A program made the position numbers and the translations under genes. A DNA stretch of 64,000 nucleotides from CAYMPH01 sp964392365 (GTDB lineage Bacteria; Spirochaetota; UBA4802; UBA5550), in assembly GCA_964392365.1 (NCBI GenBank), contig CAYMPH010000017.1, forward strand, positions 23,174 to 87,173. Direction: 5' to 3'. Below the pieces are notes generated by a model. It ran no database searches. It was not told where the DNA came from and saw nothing but the letters and a program-made list of their open reading frames with translations. Numbering within the stretch: position 1 is the first letter of the stretch; each line of letters opens with the position of its first letter. Below, in pieces: positions 51,123-60,037 of this stretch.

Positions 51123-53321
51123 ATGAAAATTGACATAACAACTCTTTTAATACTGCTGGGCATTTCATATATTCTTCAGATCACTGCTGTCTTTCTTCAG
51201 TATAAAATTAATAAAACTTATAAGGGAATAGGATTCTGGACTCTCGGGTTTTTATTTTTTGCATTGGGTTTCGCATCTGCACCTTTAAGAAGTATTGCAG
51301 CATTGGAAAATATTATAGTAATTCAATCTAATGCTTTACTTGTTCTTGGGGTTATGTTTATATATGCAGGTATAATGCGGTTTTTTGGGAAAAAAGAAAA
51401 GCTGTTTATTCTTCTTTCTGTTTTTATATTTTATATTTTATTCATGTCGTATTTTCTATTAATAAATAATAATCTCGGCATTCGTATTATATTTACATCT
51501 CTTGTTCTTGCTTTTATTCTATTCATGGCATCACACGCACTTTTTTTTCAAAAAACAGTTTCAGTAAACGCATCAGCTAATTTTAATTTTGCAGTGCTGT
51601 TTATTTTCGGATGTTTTTTTATTTTACGAGCAGCTGTAACATATTTTACCGGTGAAATCGGCAGTTATTTTTCGTCATCATTTATCCAGGTTTCTGTATT
51701 TATGGCAGCTTTTATTGAAGGCATTCTTTTAACATTTGGTCTGATTATTATGGTTAATCAGCGTCTAAATGCTGAAATGAAAGTTGCTAAAGATCAGAAA
51801 GAACTGATTTTTAATACAAGCCCAGATGGAGCTCTTATAACTACATTGGATAATGGAATTATTGTTGATATTAATGAAGCATTTACACGGATTACTGGAT
51901 TTTCATTTGAGGATACTATTGGAAAAGCTGTGACTGGAATAAATTTATGGAAAAATCCGAACAAACGTCATGAACTGATAAGCGTAATAAGAGATGGCGG
52001 TGTTTGTGAAAACATTGAAGTTGATCTGATAAGAAAAGATGGAAAACAGATTGTAGGGATGTTTTCAGCAAGAAAGGTTATAATTGATAAAACACTTTGT
52101 GTTTTAAGTGTTACACGGGATATTACTGAACGTAAAAAAGAACAGCAGGAAAAAGAGATGCTGGAAGCTCAGAACCGTCAGCTTCAAAAAGCTGAAAGTC
52201 TGGGGGTGATGGCAGGGGCTATTGCGCATCATTTTAATAATCAGCTTCAATCTGTAATGGGAAATCTTGAACTTGCATCTGATGATCATTCAATTAAAAA
52301 AGAATCAGTAGATAATCTGGTCGATGCATTGCACTCTGCCAGAAAAGCAGCTGATGTCAGTAAAATGATTTTATCATATCTTGGACAGGTTCATTCTAAA
52401 TATGAGCCGCTCAATCTTTCTGATATCTGCCGGAATTATCTGCCTTTGCTTGAGGCTTCAAAATCAAAAGAAATTGGTCTTGTTACGGATTTTGAAAATC
52501 CCGGACCGGTTATCAATTCAAATCTTAATCAGATTCAGCAGATAATTACTAATTTAATCAATAATTCTATAGAGGCAGGGAGTCTGGGTAATGAATCAAT
52601 TCGAATGACTGTGAAAACTGTTTTATCTCAGGATATTTCGACTGTAAACCGTTTTCCTATAGAATGGCTTCCGGATGAAAAAAAATATGCATGCATTGAA
52701 GTGGCTGATTCAGGAAGCGGCATTGATGAAAAAGATATTGAGAAAATATTTGATCCGTTCTTTTCAAAAAAGTTTGCAGGAAGGGGCCTTGGTCTTTCTG
52801 TAGTTCTGGGAATTGTCAGAACCCACGATGGTGCTGTTACAGTTGATAGTGAAACAGGACGCGGAACTGTTTTGCGCATTTTTATTCCTGTAACTGATAA
52901 TGAATCTGCTTTAACTTCTATTGATAAAGCTTCAGATGAAAAACCTGTAAAATCCGGCACTATTCTGCTTGTAGATGACGAACCGGCAATTATTAAAATA
53001 GCTTCTGCATCTATCAAGCGTTCCGGATTTTTATTTCTATCTGCGCGCGATGGTGTAGAAGCAGTTGAGGTTTTTAAAAGAAATCATGAATCAATTGTCT
53101 GCGTTCTTCTTGATTTGAATATGCCGAGAATGAATGGCTGGGATGCACTCACTGCAATGCGCCAGATAAATCCCGGAATCCCTGTTATTCTTTCCAGCGG
53201 ATATGATGAAACACATGCAATGGCAGGAAAACATAAAGAATTACCTCAGGCGTTTTTAAGCAAGCCGTATGATTTAAAGTCACTTCATGAAACAATTCAA
53301 AAAGTTTTGAAACAGAAATAA
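51123..53321 (+). CDS. Membrane hybrid histidine kinase (7TM-PAS-HisKA-HATPase-REC)
   Basis: 732 residues from the ATG after an agga site. About seven membrane helices fill residues 1-215. A PAS domain follows (about 230-345, FNTSPDGALITTLDNGIIVDINEAF, read in part). The kinase has an H-box AGAIAHHFNNQLQ near 375, the more common form being AHDFNN. N, G1 and G2 boxes appear as NLINNSIEA, DSGSGIDE and GRGLGLSVV. A receiver domain ends the protein, with phospho-acceptor Asp in VLLDLNMPRMNGW. It may phosphorylate its own receiver; no separate regulator gene adjoins. Signal unknown. Confidence 0.9.
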   Translation: MKIDITTLLILLGISYILQITAVFLQYKINKTYKGIGFWTLGFLFFALGFASAPLRSIAALENIIVIQSNALLVLGVMFIYAGIMRFFGKKEKLFILLSVFIFYILFMSYFLLINNNLGIRIIFTSLVLAFILFMASHALFFQKTVSVNASANFNFAVLFIFGCFFILRAAVTYFTGEIGSYFSSSFIQVSVFMAAFIEGILLTFGLIIMVNQRLNAEMKVAKDQKELIFNTSPDGALITTLDNGIIVDINEAFTRITGFSFEDTIGKAVTGINLWKNPNKRHELISVIRDGGVCENIEVDLIRKDGKQIVGMFSARKVIIDKTLCVLSVTRDITERKKEQQEKEMLEAQNRQLQKAESLGVMAGAIAHHFNNQLQSVMGNLELASDDHSIKKESVDNLVDALHSARKAADVSKMILSYLGQVHSKYEPLNLSDICRNYLPLLEASKSKEIGLVTDFENPGPVINSNLNQIQQIITNLINNSIEAGSLGNESIRMTVKTVLSQDISTVNRFPIEWLPDEKKYACIEVADSGSGIDEKDIEKIFDPFFSKKFAGRGLGLSVVLGIVRTHDGAVTVDSETGRGTVLRIFIPVTDNESALTSIDKASDEKPVKSGTILLVDDEPAIIKIASASIKRSGFLFLSARDGVEAVEVFKRNHESIVCVLLDLNMPRMNGWDALTAMRQINPGIPVILSSGYDETHAMAGKHKELPQAFLSKPYDLKSLHETIQKVLKQK

Positions 53322-53352
53322 TCTTTTATAGATGAATTATAAAAAGGTAATA

Positions 53353-54123
53353 ATGAGCGACTGGAATCCGGAACTATATTTAAAATTTAAAAATGAAAGA
53401 ACAGCACCATCAATAGACCTTCTTTCAAAATTAAAAATTGATTATCCAGGAAATATCATTGATCTGGGTTGCGGCCCGGGAAACAGCACTCAGATTCTTC
53501 ATAATAAATGGCCTGATTCGGAAATTCTAGGCATTGACAGTTCAATTGAAATGATTAAAAAAGCTGAAAAGGATTTCCCCGGCCAGAAATGGCTTGCAGC
53601 TGATATTTCAGAATTCAAGTCTGATGAATTATACGATCTGGTGTTTTCAAATGCAACATTGCAATGGATTCCTGATCATGAAAAACTGATTCCATTGCTT
53701 TTAAATCTGGTGAAAAAAAATGGCGCACTTGCTGTACAGGTTCCGGCTAATAATGAATCTCCGCTTCATAAAGCTCTCTATTCTGTTTCCAACGGGAAAA
53801 AATGGAACCGTTTTACCGGTGGTTGTGAAAAACTGCTGAATTATCAGAGCGCGGATTATTATTATAATATTCTTAATCCTCTTACGCCTGTTTTAGATAT
53901 TTGGGAAACAACTTATTTTCATGAATTACAGTCTCACCAGGGACTGATTGACTGGTATAAAAGCACCGGGATGAGACCTTTTCTTGAAAGCCTGCCGGAT
54001 GATGAAAAAAGGACAGAATTTGAAAATGAAGTTCTTGAAAAATGCAGAGATAATTACAGAATTCAGAAAAACGGAAAAATTCTTTACCCTTTTAAAAGAA
54101 TATTTTTTATTGCCTATATTTAA
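53353..54123 (+). CDS. tam: Trans-aconitate methyltransferase-like SAM methyltransferase
   Basis: 256 residues from an ATG with an aaagg ribosome site; E. coli Tam is of similar length. The start MSDWNPELYLKFKNERTAPS matches Tam. SAM motif I is IIDLGCGPGNSTQIL near 38, followed by VFSNATLQWIPDH and a C-terminal YPFKRIFFIAYI. It methylates trans-aconitate, a damaged-metabolite by-product of the TCA cycle. The exact substrate is by family only. No operon link to ilvD beyond 50 bases spacing. Confidence 0.85.
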   Translation: MSDWNPELYLKFKNERTAPSIDLLSKLKIDYPGNIIDLGCGPGNSTQILHNKWPDSEILGIDSSIEMIKKAEKDFPGQKWLAADISEFKSDELYDLVFSNATLQWIPDHEKLIPLLLNLVKKNGALAVQVPANNESPLHKALYSVSNGKKWNRFTGGCEKLLNYQSADYYYNILNPLTPVLDIWETTYFHELQSHQGLIDWYKSTGMRPFLESLPDDEKRTEFENEVLEKCRDNYRIQKNGKILYPFKRIFFIAYI

Positions 54124-54172
54124 AATATTTCATATGTTTTTAAATACGGAATTATGAAATCAGGAGTTTGAT

Positions 54173-56014
54173 ATGAAAATAGATTTAAGAAGTTCAGTCA
54201 GCGTATCCGGAAGGAAAATGGCTGGTGCAAGATCTCTATGGAGAGCAAACGGCATGAAGGAGGAGCAATTCGGCAAGCCGATTATTGCTGTAGTAAATTC
54301 TTTCACACAGTTTGTACCCGGGCACGTACATCTTCATGATATAGGACAAATGGTAAAGGGTATTATAGAAAAAGAAGGCTGTTTTGCAGCAGAATTCAAT
54401 ACAATAGCAATTGATGATGGAATTGCAATGGGACACGAAGGTATGCTTTATTCTCTGCCTTCAAGGGATCTGATTGCAGACAGCGTTGAATACATGTGCA
54501 ATGCCCACAGGGTTGATGCAATGATCTGCATATCAAACTGTGATAAAATAACTCCAGGAATGCTGATGACTGCAATGAGGCTTAATATCCCTGCAATATT
54601 TGTTTCAGGCGGGCCCATGGAAGCAGGTATTATAAAAGATAAAAAATATGACCTGATAGATGCAATGGTTATGAGTGCAGATTCTTCAGTATCAGATGGA
54701 GATATAGATGAAATTGAAAGGTCAGCCTGTCCGACATGCGGATCATGTTCAGGAATGTTTACAGCCAATTCAATGAACTGCCTTACGGAAGCTTTAGGTC
54801 TAGCTTTGCCGGGAAACGGTACAATTGTTGCTACACATAAAAACAGGCTCTCTCTTTTTGAAAAGGCGGCAAAAAGAATAGTAGAAATTACAAAAAAATA
54901 CTATGAATCAGGAGATGATTCATATCTGCCTAAATCTATAGCTTCAAAAAAAGCTTTTTTAAATTCCATGTCTCTTGATATAGCGATGGGAGGTTCAACC
55001 AATACTGTACTGCACCTGCTGGCAATTGCCCACGAAGCCGGAGTTGATTTTAAAATGAATGATATTGATGAGCTCTCAAGAAAAATTCCTAATCTATGCA
55101 AAGTTGCACCGAGTTCACATTATCATCTTGAAGATGTGAACAGGGCAGGCGGAATTCTTTCAATAATGGCAGAGCTTGATCGCGGATCGTTAATCGATTC
55201 ATCTGCATTGAGAGTTGATGGTCTTACGCTTAAAGAAGCATTTAATAAATATGATATTATGAATAAATCAGTTTCTGCTGAGGCTCTTGAAGTATATGGA
55301 AGTGCTCCTGCTCATGCCGGACGGAATCTTATACTCGGATCGCAGAATACAAAATTTTCCGAGCTGGATAAAGACCGTGAAAAAGGATGTGTACGCGATA
55401 TTGCCCACTGTTATAATCCTGACGGAGGACTGGCTGTATTATTCGGCAACTTTGCTCAAAAGGGATGCATTGTTAAAACAGCTGGTGTAGATCCGTCCAT
55501 ATTTAAATTTAAAGGCAATGCAAAGGTATATAATTCACAGGAAGAATCAGTTGAAGCCATTATCAGCGGAAAGGTTAAAAGCGGAGATGTTGTTGTTATC
55601 AGATATGAAGGTCCCAAAGGCGGACCTGGAATGCAGGAAATGCTTTATCCGACATCATATCTCAAGTCTATGAAGCTCGGCAAGGAATGCGCATTGATTA
55701 CTGACGGCAGATTTTCAGGCGGTACTGCAGGCCTTTCTATAGGACACGTTTCTCCTGAAGCTGCTGGAGGCGGAAATATAGCTTTGATAAAAGACGGGGA
55801 TGTTATAGAAATTAATATACCTGAAAGAAAAATAAATATGCTGGTCAGCGATGAAGAGCTTGAAACAAGAAAACAAGCAGAGATTGCCCGGGGCAGAAAA
55901 GCCTTTAAACCTGAAGGAAGAAACAGAAAAATTTCCGATTCCCTGAAAACCTACAGTCTGCTTGTTTCATCAGCTGACACAGGCGCTGTAAGGATTCTGC
56001 CGGAAGAAATATAA
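54173..56014 (+). CDS. ilvD: Dihydroxy-acid dehydratase
   Basis: 613 residues, full length IlvD of the longer (E. coli-like) class. It dehydrates 2,3-dihydroxy acids in Val, Leu and Ile synthesis and needs an Fe-S cluster and Mg. Cluster Cys are visible in ISNCDKITPGM and SACPTCGSCSGMF. Other motifs are GHVHLHDIG, GSTNTVLHLLAIA and TDGRFSGGTAGLSIGHVSPEA, read in part. It runs into the ABC importer genes with a 3-base gap, so a shared transcript is likely. Confidence 0.95.
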   Translation: MKIDLRSSVSVSGRKMAGARSLWRANGMKEEQFGKPIIAVVNSFTQFVPGHVHLHDIGQMVKGIIEKEGCFAAEFNTIAIDDGIAMGHEGMLYSLPSRDLIADSVEYMCNAHRVDAMICISNCDKITPGMLMTAMRLNIPAIFVSGGPMEAGIIKDKKYDLIDAMVMSADSSVSDGDIDEIERSACPTCGSCSGMFTANSMNCLTEALGLALPGNGTIVATHKNRLSLFEKAAKRIVEITKKYYESGDDSYLPKSIASKKAFLNSMSLDIAMGGSTNTVLHLLAIAHEAGVDFKMNDIDELSRKIPNLCKVAPSSHYHLEDVNRAGGILSIMAELDRGSLIDSSALRVDGLTLKEAFNKYDIMNKSVSAEALEVYGSAPAHAGRNLILGSQNTKFSELDKDREKGCVRDIAHCYNPDGGLAVLFGNFAQKGCIVKTAGVDPSIFKFKGNAKVYNSQEESVEAIISGKVKSGDVVVIRYEGPKGGPGMQEMLYPTSYLKSMKLGKECALITDGRFSGGTAGLSIGHVSPEAAGGGNIALIKDGDVIEINIPERKINMLVSDEELETRKQAEIARGRKAFKPEGRNRKISDSLKTYSLLVSSADTGAVRILPEEI

Positions 56015-56017
56015 AAA

Positions 56018-56863
56018 GTGAAGAATTATAAAACATATAAAAATTGTCTGATATTAATTTTATTAAGTATTATATTTTTTTCCGGATGTTCAGAAAAAAA
56101 ACCTGATATCAAATATACTGAAATTAAGCGCATAGTGTCTCTTTCTCCTTCAATAACAAAACAGATAATTGATCTTGATGCTGCATCAATGGTTGTTGGA
56201 ATAACATCATACTGCCCGAAAATACCAGGTGCAGTGATAGTCGGCAATCTGACAAATCCTGTTTCTGAAACTATTTTAAATCTTAAACCGGATATAGTTT
56301 TATCTTCTGATGAGGATTCAATTGTGCAGAAACTTTCTGCTCTTGAAAATTCAGGAATAAGAGTATATAAATTTAAAAAAAATATTTCTTTTGAAGATAT
56401 TATTTCAAATTATAAAGAACTGGGCAGGCTTATAGCTAAAGAGGAATTAAGCATTAAAAAATCGGAGAAATATATTAAAAAAAGAATGAGCCTCGTTATC
56501 CGGCCGATACAATATAAAGCGGCTTTTTTTATTTCACACAGGCCTCTGATACCTGCAACATCTAAAACATATATTAATGGAATTTTAAATGATTGCGGAT
56601 TTGAAAATATATATACCGGATTAAATGTGCCGTATCCGGTTATTTCCATTGAAACAATTGTAAAAAATAATCCGGATTATATTTTTTCAATGGATTCCGG
56701 GCTGGATGATTTTTTTACAAAGCATCTTGAGAAATTTAATATTTCAGCTGTTAAAAACAAGAGACTTTTCTACGTAGAACCTGATCATGTATCATCGTAT
56801 GCACCTATGGATTATATCGATGCTGTTCTTGAAATAAGAAATTTAATAAAAAATAAAAAATGA
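56018..56863 (+). CDS. BtuF-like substrate-binding lipoprotein
   Basis: 281 residues beginning at GTG. A lipoprotein signal ends IIFFSGCSEKK, with Cys at about residue 24. The TroA-like fold follows: RIVSLSPSITKQI, GITSYCP, LNLKPDIVLSS and a C-terminal HVSSYAPMDYIDAV. The two-lobed binding protein collects cobalamin or a ferric siderophore in the periplasm. Cobalamin is favoured by similarity to BtuF, but no B12 riboswitch is seen upstream; iron is also reasonable next to an Fe-S enzyme gene. Overlaps the permease gene by 4 bases. Confidence 0.85.
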   Translation: MKNYKTYKNCLILILLSIIFFSGCSEKKPDIKYTEIKRIVSLSPSITKQIIDLDAASMVVGITSYCPKIPGAVIVGNLTNPVSETILNLKPDIVLSSDEDSIVQKLSALENSGIRVYKFKKNISFEDIISNYKELGRLIAKEELSIKKSEKYIKKRMSLVIRPIQYKAAFFISHRPLIPATSKTYINGILNDCGFENIYTGLNVPYPVISIETIVKNNPDYIFSMDSGLDDFFTKHLEKFNISAVKNKRLFYVEPDHVSSYAPMDYIDAVLEIRNLIKNKK

Positions 56864-57828
56864 AAACTTACATAAAATTTATAATTCTGATTATGATGTC
56901 AATCTTTGCTGTATCAGCATCATTGCTTTCGGGAACGGATTTTTTCGGTTTTGACAGGCTTCTTTGCATAATTAATCCCGAAGCATTTCCTGAATGTGGA
57001 ATAATCAATCATCTGCGTGTTCCCAGGGTTTTGCTTGCTTTCTCTGTCGGTGCGGCATTGTCGGTGAGCGGGGCTGTATTCCAGGCATTATTCAGAAATG
57101 CGCTTGCAGAGCCGTATATACTCGGCGTTTCTGGAGGAGCAGCTTTTGGAACAGCAGTCGGGGTGCTTTTTTTTCAGTCAATACCGGTTCTGATATTTTC
57201 CGGAGCAGGGAGTTTTATTGCAGTGGTATCAGTATATGTTTTTTCATTGAAAAGCCGCTTCGGTTCAAGCGGGCTTATTCTGTCAGGAATGTCATTGAGC
57301 TTCATACTGTCATCTTCAGTTCTTCTTCTGTATTCATTCTCAAGATCAGATCAGATGCATAAAGCAGTTATGTGGATGCTTGGTGATTTTTCATCATCAT
57401 CAGATTATACTGCAGGAGTTTATACTGCTATAATAGTAATTCTTTCTTTAATTATCATGCTTCTGCCGAGGCATCTAAATATTATTTCTTTTGGAGATAA
57501 TTTTTCAAAAACGCTTGGTGTATCAAAATATGCAGCTGTTGTTCTTTTTTTTACGGCATCAGCATGTGCGGCAGTTACAGTATCAGCAGCCGGTGTCATA
57601 GGATTTGTTGGTTTAATCGTTCCTCATTCAATGAGAAAAATATTTACAGCAGACCACAGGCTGTTATTGCCTGCGTCTTTTCTTGGCGGCGGAATTTTTC
57701 TTACTCTTTCAGATGCACTCGGCCGTTTTATAATTCCGCCATATGAAATTCCGGTTGGTATTATAACCGGTTTTATAGGCGGAATCTTTTTTCTTGTACT
57801 GACATTAACAGGCAGGCGGGGTTTATGA
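56860..57828 (+). CDS. FecCD/BtuC-type ABC permease
   Basis: 322 residues with about ten membrane helices. Family marks: LRVPRVLLAFSVGAALSVSGAVFQALFRNALAEPYILGVSGGAAFG (residues about 50-95, read in part), LGDFSSSS, GVIGFVGLIVPHSMRK and the C-terminal EIPVGIITGFIGGIFF. It forms the transmembrane channel for cobalamin or siderophore uptake. Coupled to the ATPase gene by another 4-base overlap. Confidence 0.92.
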   Translation: MKTYIKFIILIMMSIFAVSASLLSGTDFFGFDRLLCIINPEAFPECGIINHLRVPRVLLAFSVGAALSVSGAVFQALFRNALAEPYILGVSGGAAFGTAVGVLFFQSIPVLIFSGAGSFIAVVSVYVFSLKSRFGSSGLILSGMSLSFILSSSVLLLYSFSRSDQMHKAVMWMLGDFSSSSDYTAGVYTAIIVILSLIIMLLPRHLNIISFGDNFSKTLGVSKYAAVVLFFTASACAAVTVSAAGVIGFVGLIVPHSMRKIFTADHRLLLPASFLGGGIFLTLSDALGRFIIPPYEIPVGIITGFIGGIFFLVLTLTGRRGL

Positions 57829-58616
57829 ATCTTTTTAATCTGGAAAATGTTTATGCCGGATATGATTCTTCTCCGGTTATCAAAAATATTTCTCTATCAG
57901 TTGAAAAGGGGGAATTCATTTCGATAATCGGCCCTAATGGTTCCGGTAAAAGCACGCTTCTAATGACTATTTCCGGGCAGATAAAGCCGATATCAGGAAG
58001 TGTTTTATATAAAAAAAATCCTATCGAAACTTACAGGAAAAAGTATCTTGCAAAAGAATTTTCATTTATTCATTCATCTCTTGAGGATTCAGCGCCATTT
58101 ACTGTATTTGAATTTGTTTCAATGGGACTTTTCCCGTTCAGAAAGATGTTCAATTTCAATGCAAAAGATGATATCTATCTAATTGATGAAGCCCTGGAAA
58201 TGACAGATATTTTACATCTTGGAAAGCGTCTTTTAACAGAACTTTCAGCAGGCGAAAGGCAGCTTGCTTTGCTTGCTCAATCTCTTGTTCAGAATAAAGA
58301 TATTATTCTGATGGATGAACCTGTTTCTCATCTCGATGTAAAACATACAACAGATTTTATGGATATTCTATACAGATTAAATCAAAACGGTTCAACAATA
58401 ATATCAATTCTTCATGATATCAATATTGCATCGGATTACAGCCAGAAAATAATCGGTTTAAAAGATGGTGAAGTTTTCTTCAGCGGTTCTCCGGACAAAG
58501 TGATAAAATATAAACTTATTGAAGAGCTTTTCGGAACTGTCTGCGTTGTTCTTGAAAATCCTATATCAGGAAAACCTTTTGCGTATAATGTACCTAAGCA
58601 CACAGTAAAAAAATAA
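57825..58616 (+). CDS. BtuD/FecE-type ABC transporter ATPase
   Basis: 263 residues. Walker A GPNGSGKSTLL near 38, ABC signature LSAGERQLALLAQ near 140, Walker B IILMDEPVSHLD and switch His in SILHDINIA. It powers the neighbouring permease. Last gene of the ilvD-binding protein-permease-ATPase run, closed by a terminator. Confidence 0.93.
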   Translation: MNLFNLENVYAGYDSSPVIKNISLSVEKGEFISIIGPNGSGKSTLLMTISGQIKPISGSVLYKKNPIETYRKKYLAKEFSFIHSSLEDSAPFTVFEFVSMGLFPFRKMFNFNAKDDIYLIDEALEMTDILHLGKRLLTELSAGERQLALLAQSLVQNKDIILMDEPVSHLDVKHTTDFMDILYRLNQNGSTIISILHDINIASDYSQKIIGLKDGEVFFSGSPDKVIKYKLIEELFGTVCVVLENPISGKPFAYNVPKHTVKK

Positions 58617-58640
58617 TTTAAAATATAACAATAGAACTCG

Positions 58641-58816
58641 GATGACGCGGATTTATTAAGATTTTGAAGAATAGAGATAATTCATTCACTTTGATCTAAT
58701 CATGAATTTCTTGAATTTTTATTTTAAAATTAACTTTATATGGATTGGTGTATTTTGTAATTGCAGGTGATAATTAATAAAAAAAATCCGCGCAAATCAT
58801 AATCATCTGCGTCATC
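58641..58816. repeat. Imperfect inverted repeat in intergenic region
   Basis: GATGACGCGGATTT at the left end; AAATCCGCG and ATCTGCGTCATC (11 of 12 bases complementary) at the right end, about 130 AT-rich bases between. Probably a small palindromic repeat. The remainder of the 280-base gap carries only the terminator. Confidence 0.4.
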
Positions 58817-58843
58817 AGCTTTCTATTATTCTTTTCTTTGAAA

Positions 58844-58876
58844 TAAAAAAAGACGCCGGTAATGGCGTCTTTTTAT
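58844..58876. terminator. Bidirectional terminator between the ABC operon and flaA
   Basis: Stem AAAAAGACGCC / GGCGTCTTTTT with loop GGTAAT and A/T runs on both sides. Confidence 0.85.
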
Positions 58877-58896
58877 TTAGTATATTTAATTAAATT

Positions 58897-59613
58897 CTAC
58901 CAGTCGTCGCTTTGTCTGTCTGCATATTTATCTCTGACAGTTGCTGATATATCATCAATATAAATGTAATGCCATATCGGTAATCTTGACTGATTCCCGG
59001 GTCTATACTGAATTTCTTTAATCTGTATATTTGTCTTCTGATTTAAATATTCATCCTGCTGCTTGACTGTACTTAAAACAGGCACTGTTATTTTTTTCCA
59101 GCCATTGAAATCAACTACAGTGATTATTACTCTATGGTTTGTTCCTATTGAATCTACAAGGTTAATTGAAATTTCACCTGATATTTTTTTACCATAAACC
59201 CAGAATGATATTTCTTTACAGAATTTATCAATTACCAGCGGTTTAGGTGGTTTAATTTTTAAAATATCGCCGGATTTTCCATAAATTTTTATTCCAAGAT
59301 ATTTTTTTGAATTATTTGTAGGTGCAGGGAATTGGTCTTTAATTGCAATGTTTGCTTTTAAATCAATATTTACATTATTGTATTCAATATTTTTTTCATT
59401 ATACTGGGATTCCTCAAAATTTTCAAGAATCACTTCACTGAAAACAGATTCTTTTTTTGAATCCTTGGCTTTTTTATCATCCTTGACAGCTGCATCTTTT
59501 TTATCTTCAGCTGCTGCTGGAGCTGAATCTTTATTTTCTTTTTTATCAGTCTGGGCAAATAATGGAACAGCCAGAAATACAGATAAAATCAGAATAAATA
59601 ATTTTTTGCTCAT
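58897..59613 (-). CDS. flaA: Periplasmic flagellar filament outer-layer protein FlaA
   Basis: 238 residues. Signal peptide (KKLFILILSVFLAVPLFAQ), then an unusual 35-residue Lys/Asp/Ala-rich spacer (about 21-56), then the FlaA domain: NNSKKYLGIKIYGKSGD, PLVIDKFCKEISFWVYGK, DFNGWKKITVPVL and a tail IYIDDISATVRDKYADRQSDDW, read in part. It resembles leptospiral FlaA2-type proteins. FlaA coats the periplasmic flagellar filament, a spirochaete feature. A cggagg ribosome site and a clear promoter precede it. No other flagellar gene is adjacent. Confidence 0.85.
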   Translation of the reverse strand: MSKKLFILILSVFLAVPLFAQTDKKENKDSAPAAAEDKKDAAVKDDKKAKDSKKESVFSEVILENFEESQYNEKNIEYNNVNIDLKANIAIKDQFPAPTNNSKKYLGIKIYGKSGDILKIKPPKPLVIDKFCKEISFWVYGKKISGEISINLVDSIGTNHRVIITVVDFNGWKKITVPVLSTVKQQDEYLNQKTNIQIKEIQYRPGNQSRLPIWHYIYIDDISATVRDKYADRQSDDW

Positions 59614-59649
59614 TTATATCCTCCGTGCTTGTATGCTTTGGTTAAGTAT

Positions 59650-59678
59650 ATTTTATAATATTGACTATGAAATGTCAA
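59650..59678 (-). promoter_or_regulatory. flaA promoter
   Basis: Minus strand TTGACA, 17-base spacer, TAAAAT, about 37 bases before the start codon. A housekeeping-type promoter rather than a flagellar sigma28 type. The rest of the 424-base gap to fusA has a lone TTGACA at 59814 without a convincing -10. Confidence 0.65.
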
Positions 59679-60037
59679 TAAAAAATCCTATTCTGGATAA
59701 CTCAATAAAAATAAACTTAATATATGATTTCTTTCTTTATCCCGGATTTTTTGAATTTTTATACATAAAAAAAATTATAGGATTTTTATTTTTTTATATC
59801 AATAAGAAACTAATTGACACTATTCGGCTATGAAATAATTATGCCAAATTACCTGAATATATGGTAGAAAATCAGTTTTTATCGGATAAATGGATAAATT
59901 CTGTTTTAAAAATATTGTTTTGATGAAATGTTTTTATGCTTAAAACACGGAAAAACACAATAATCAGACATATACTGAAAATATTTTCAGAAAATAAAAA
60001 ATTTAAAATATTAATAATTTAATTCGGGGGAAATTTT

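Noticed and set aside
56018..58616. Firm cobalamin assignment for the ABC transporter
   Set aside because: No B12 riboswitch or cobamide gene nearby; ferric siderophore uptake is equally compatible.
59348..59833. 161-residue open frame on the plus strand over flaA and its promoter
   Set aside because: It is antisense to flaA, has no ribosome site, and covers a clear minus-strand promoter.
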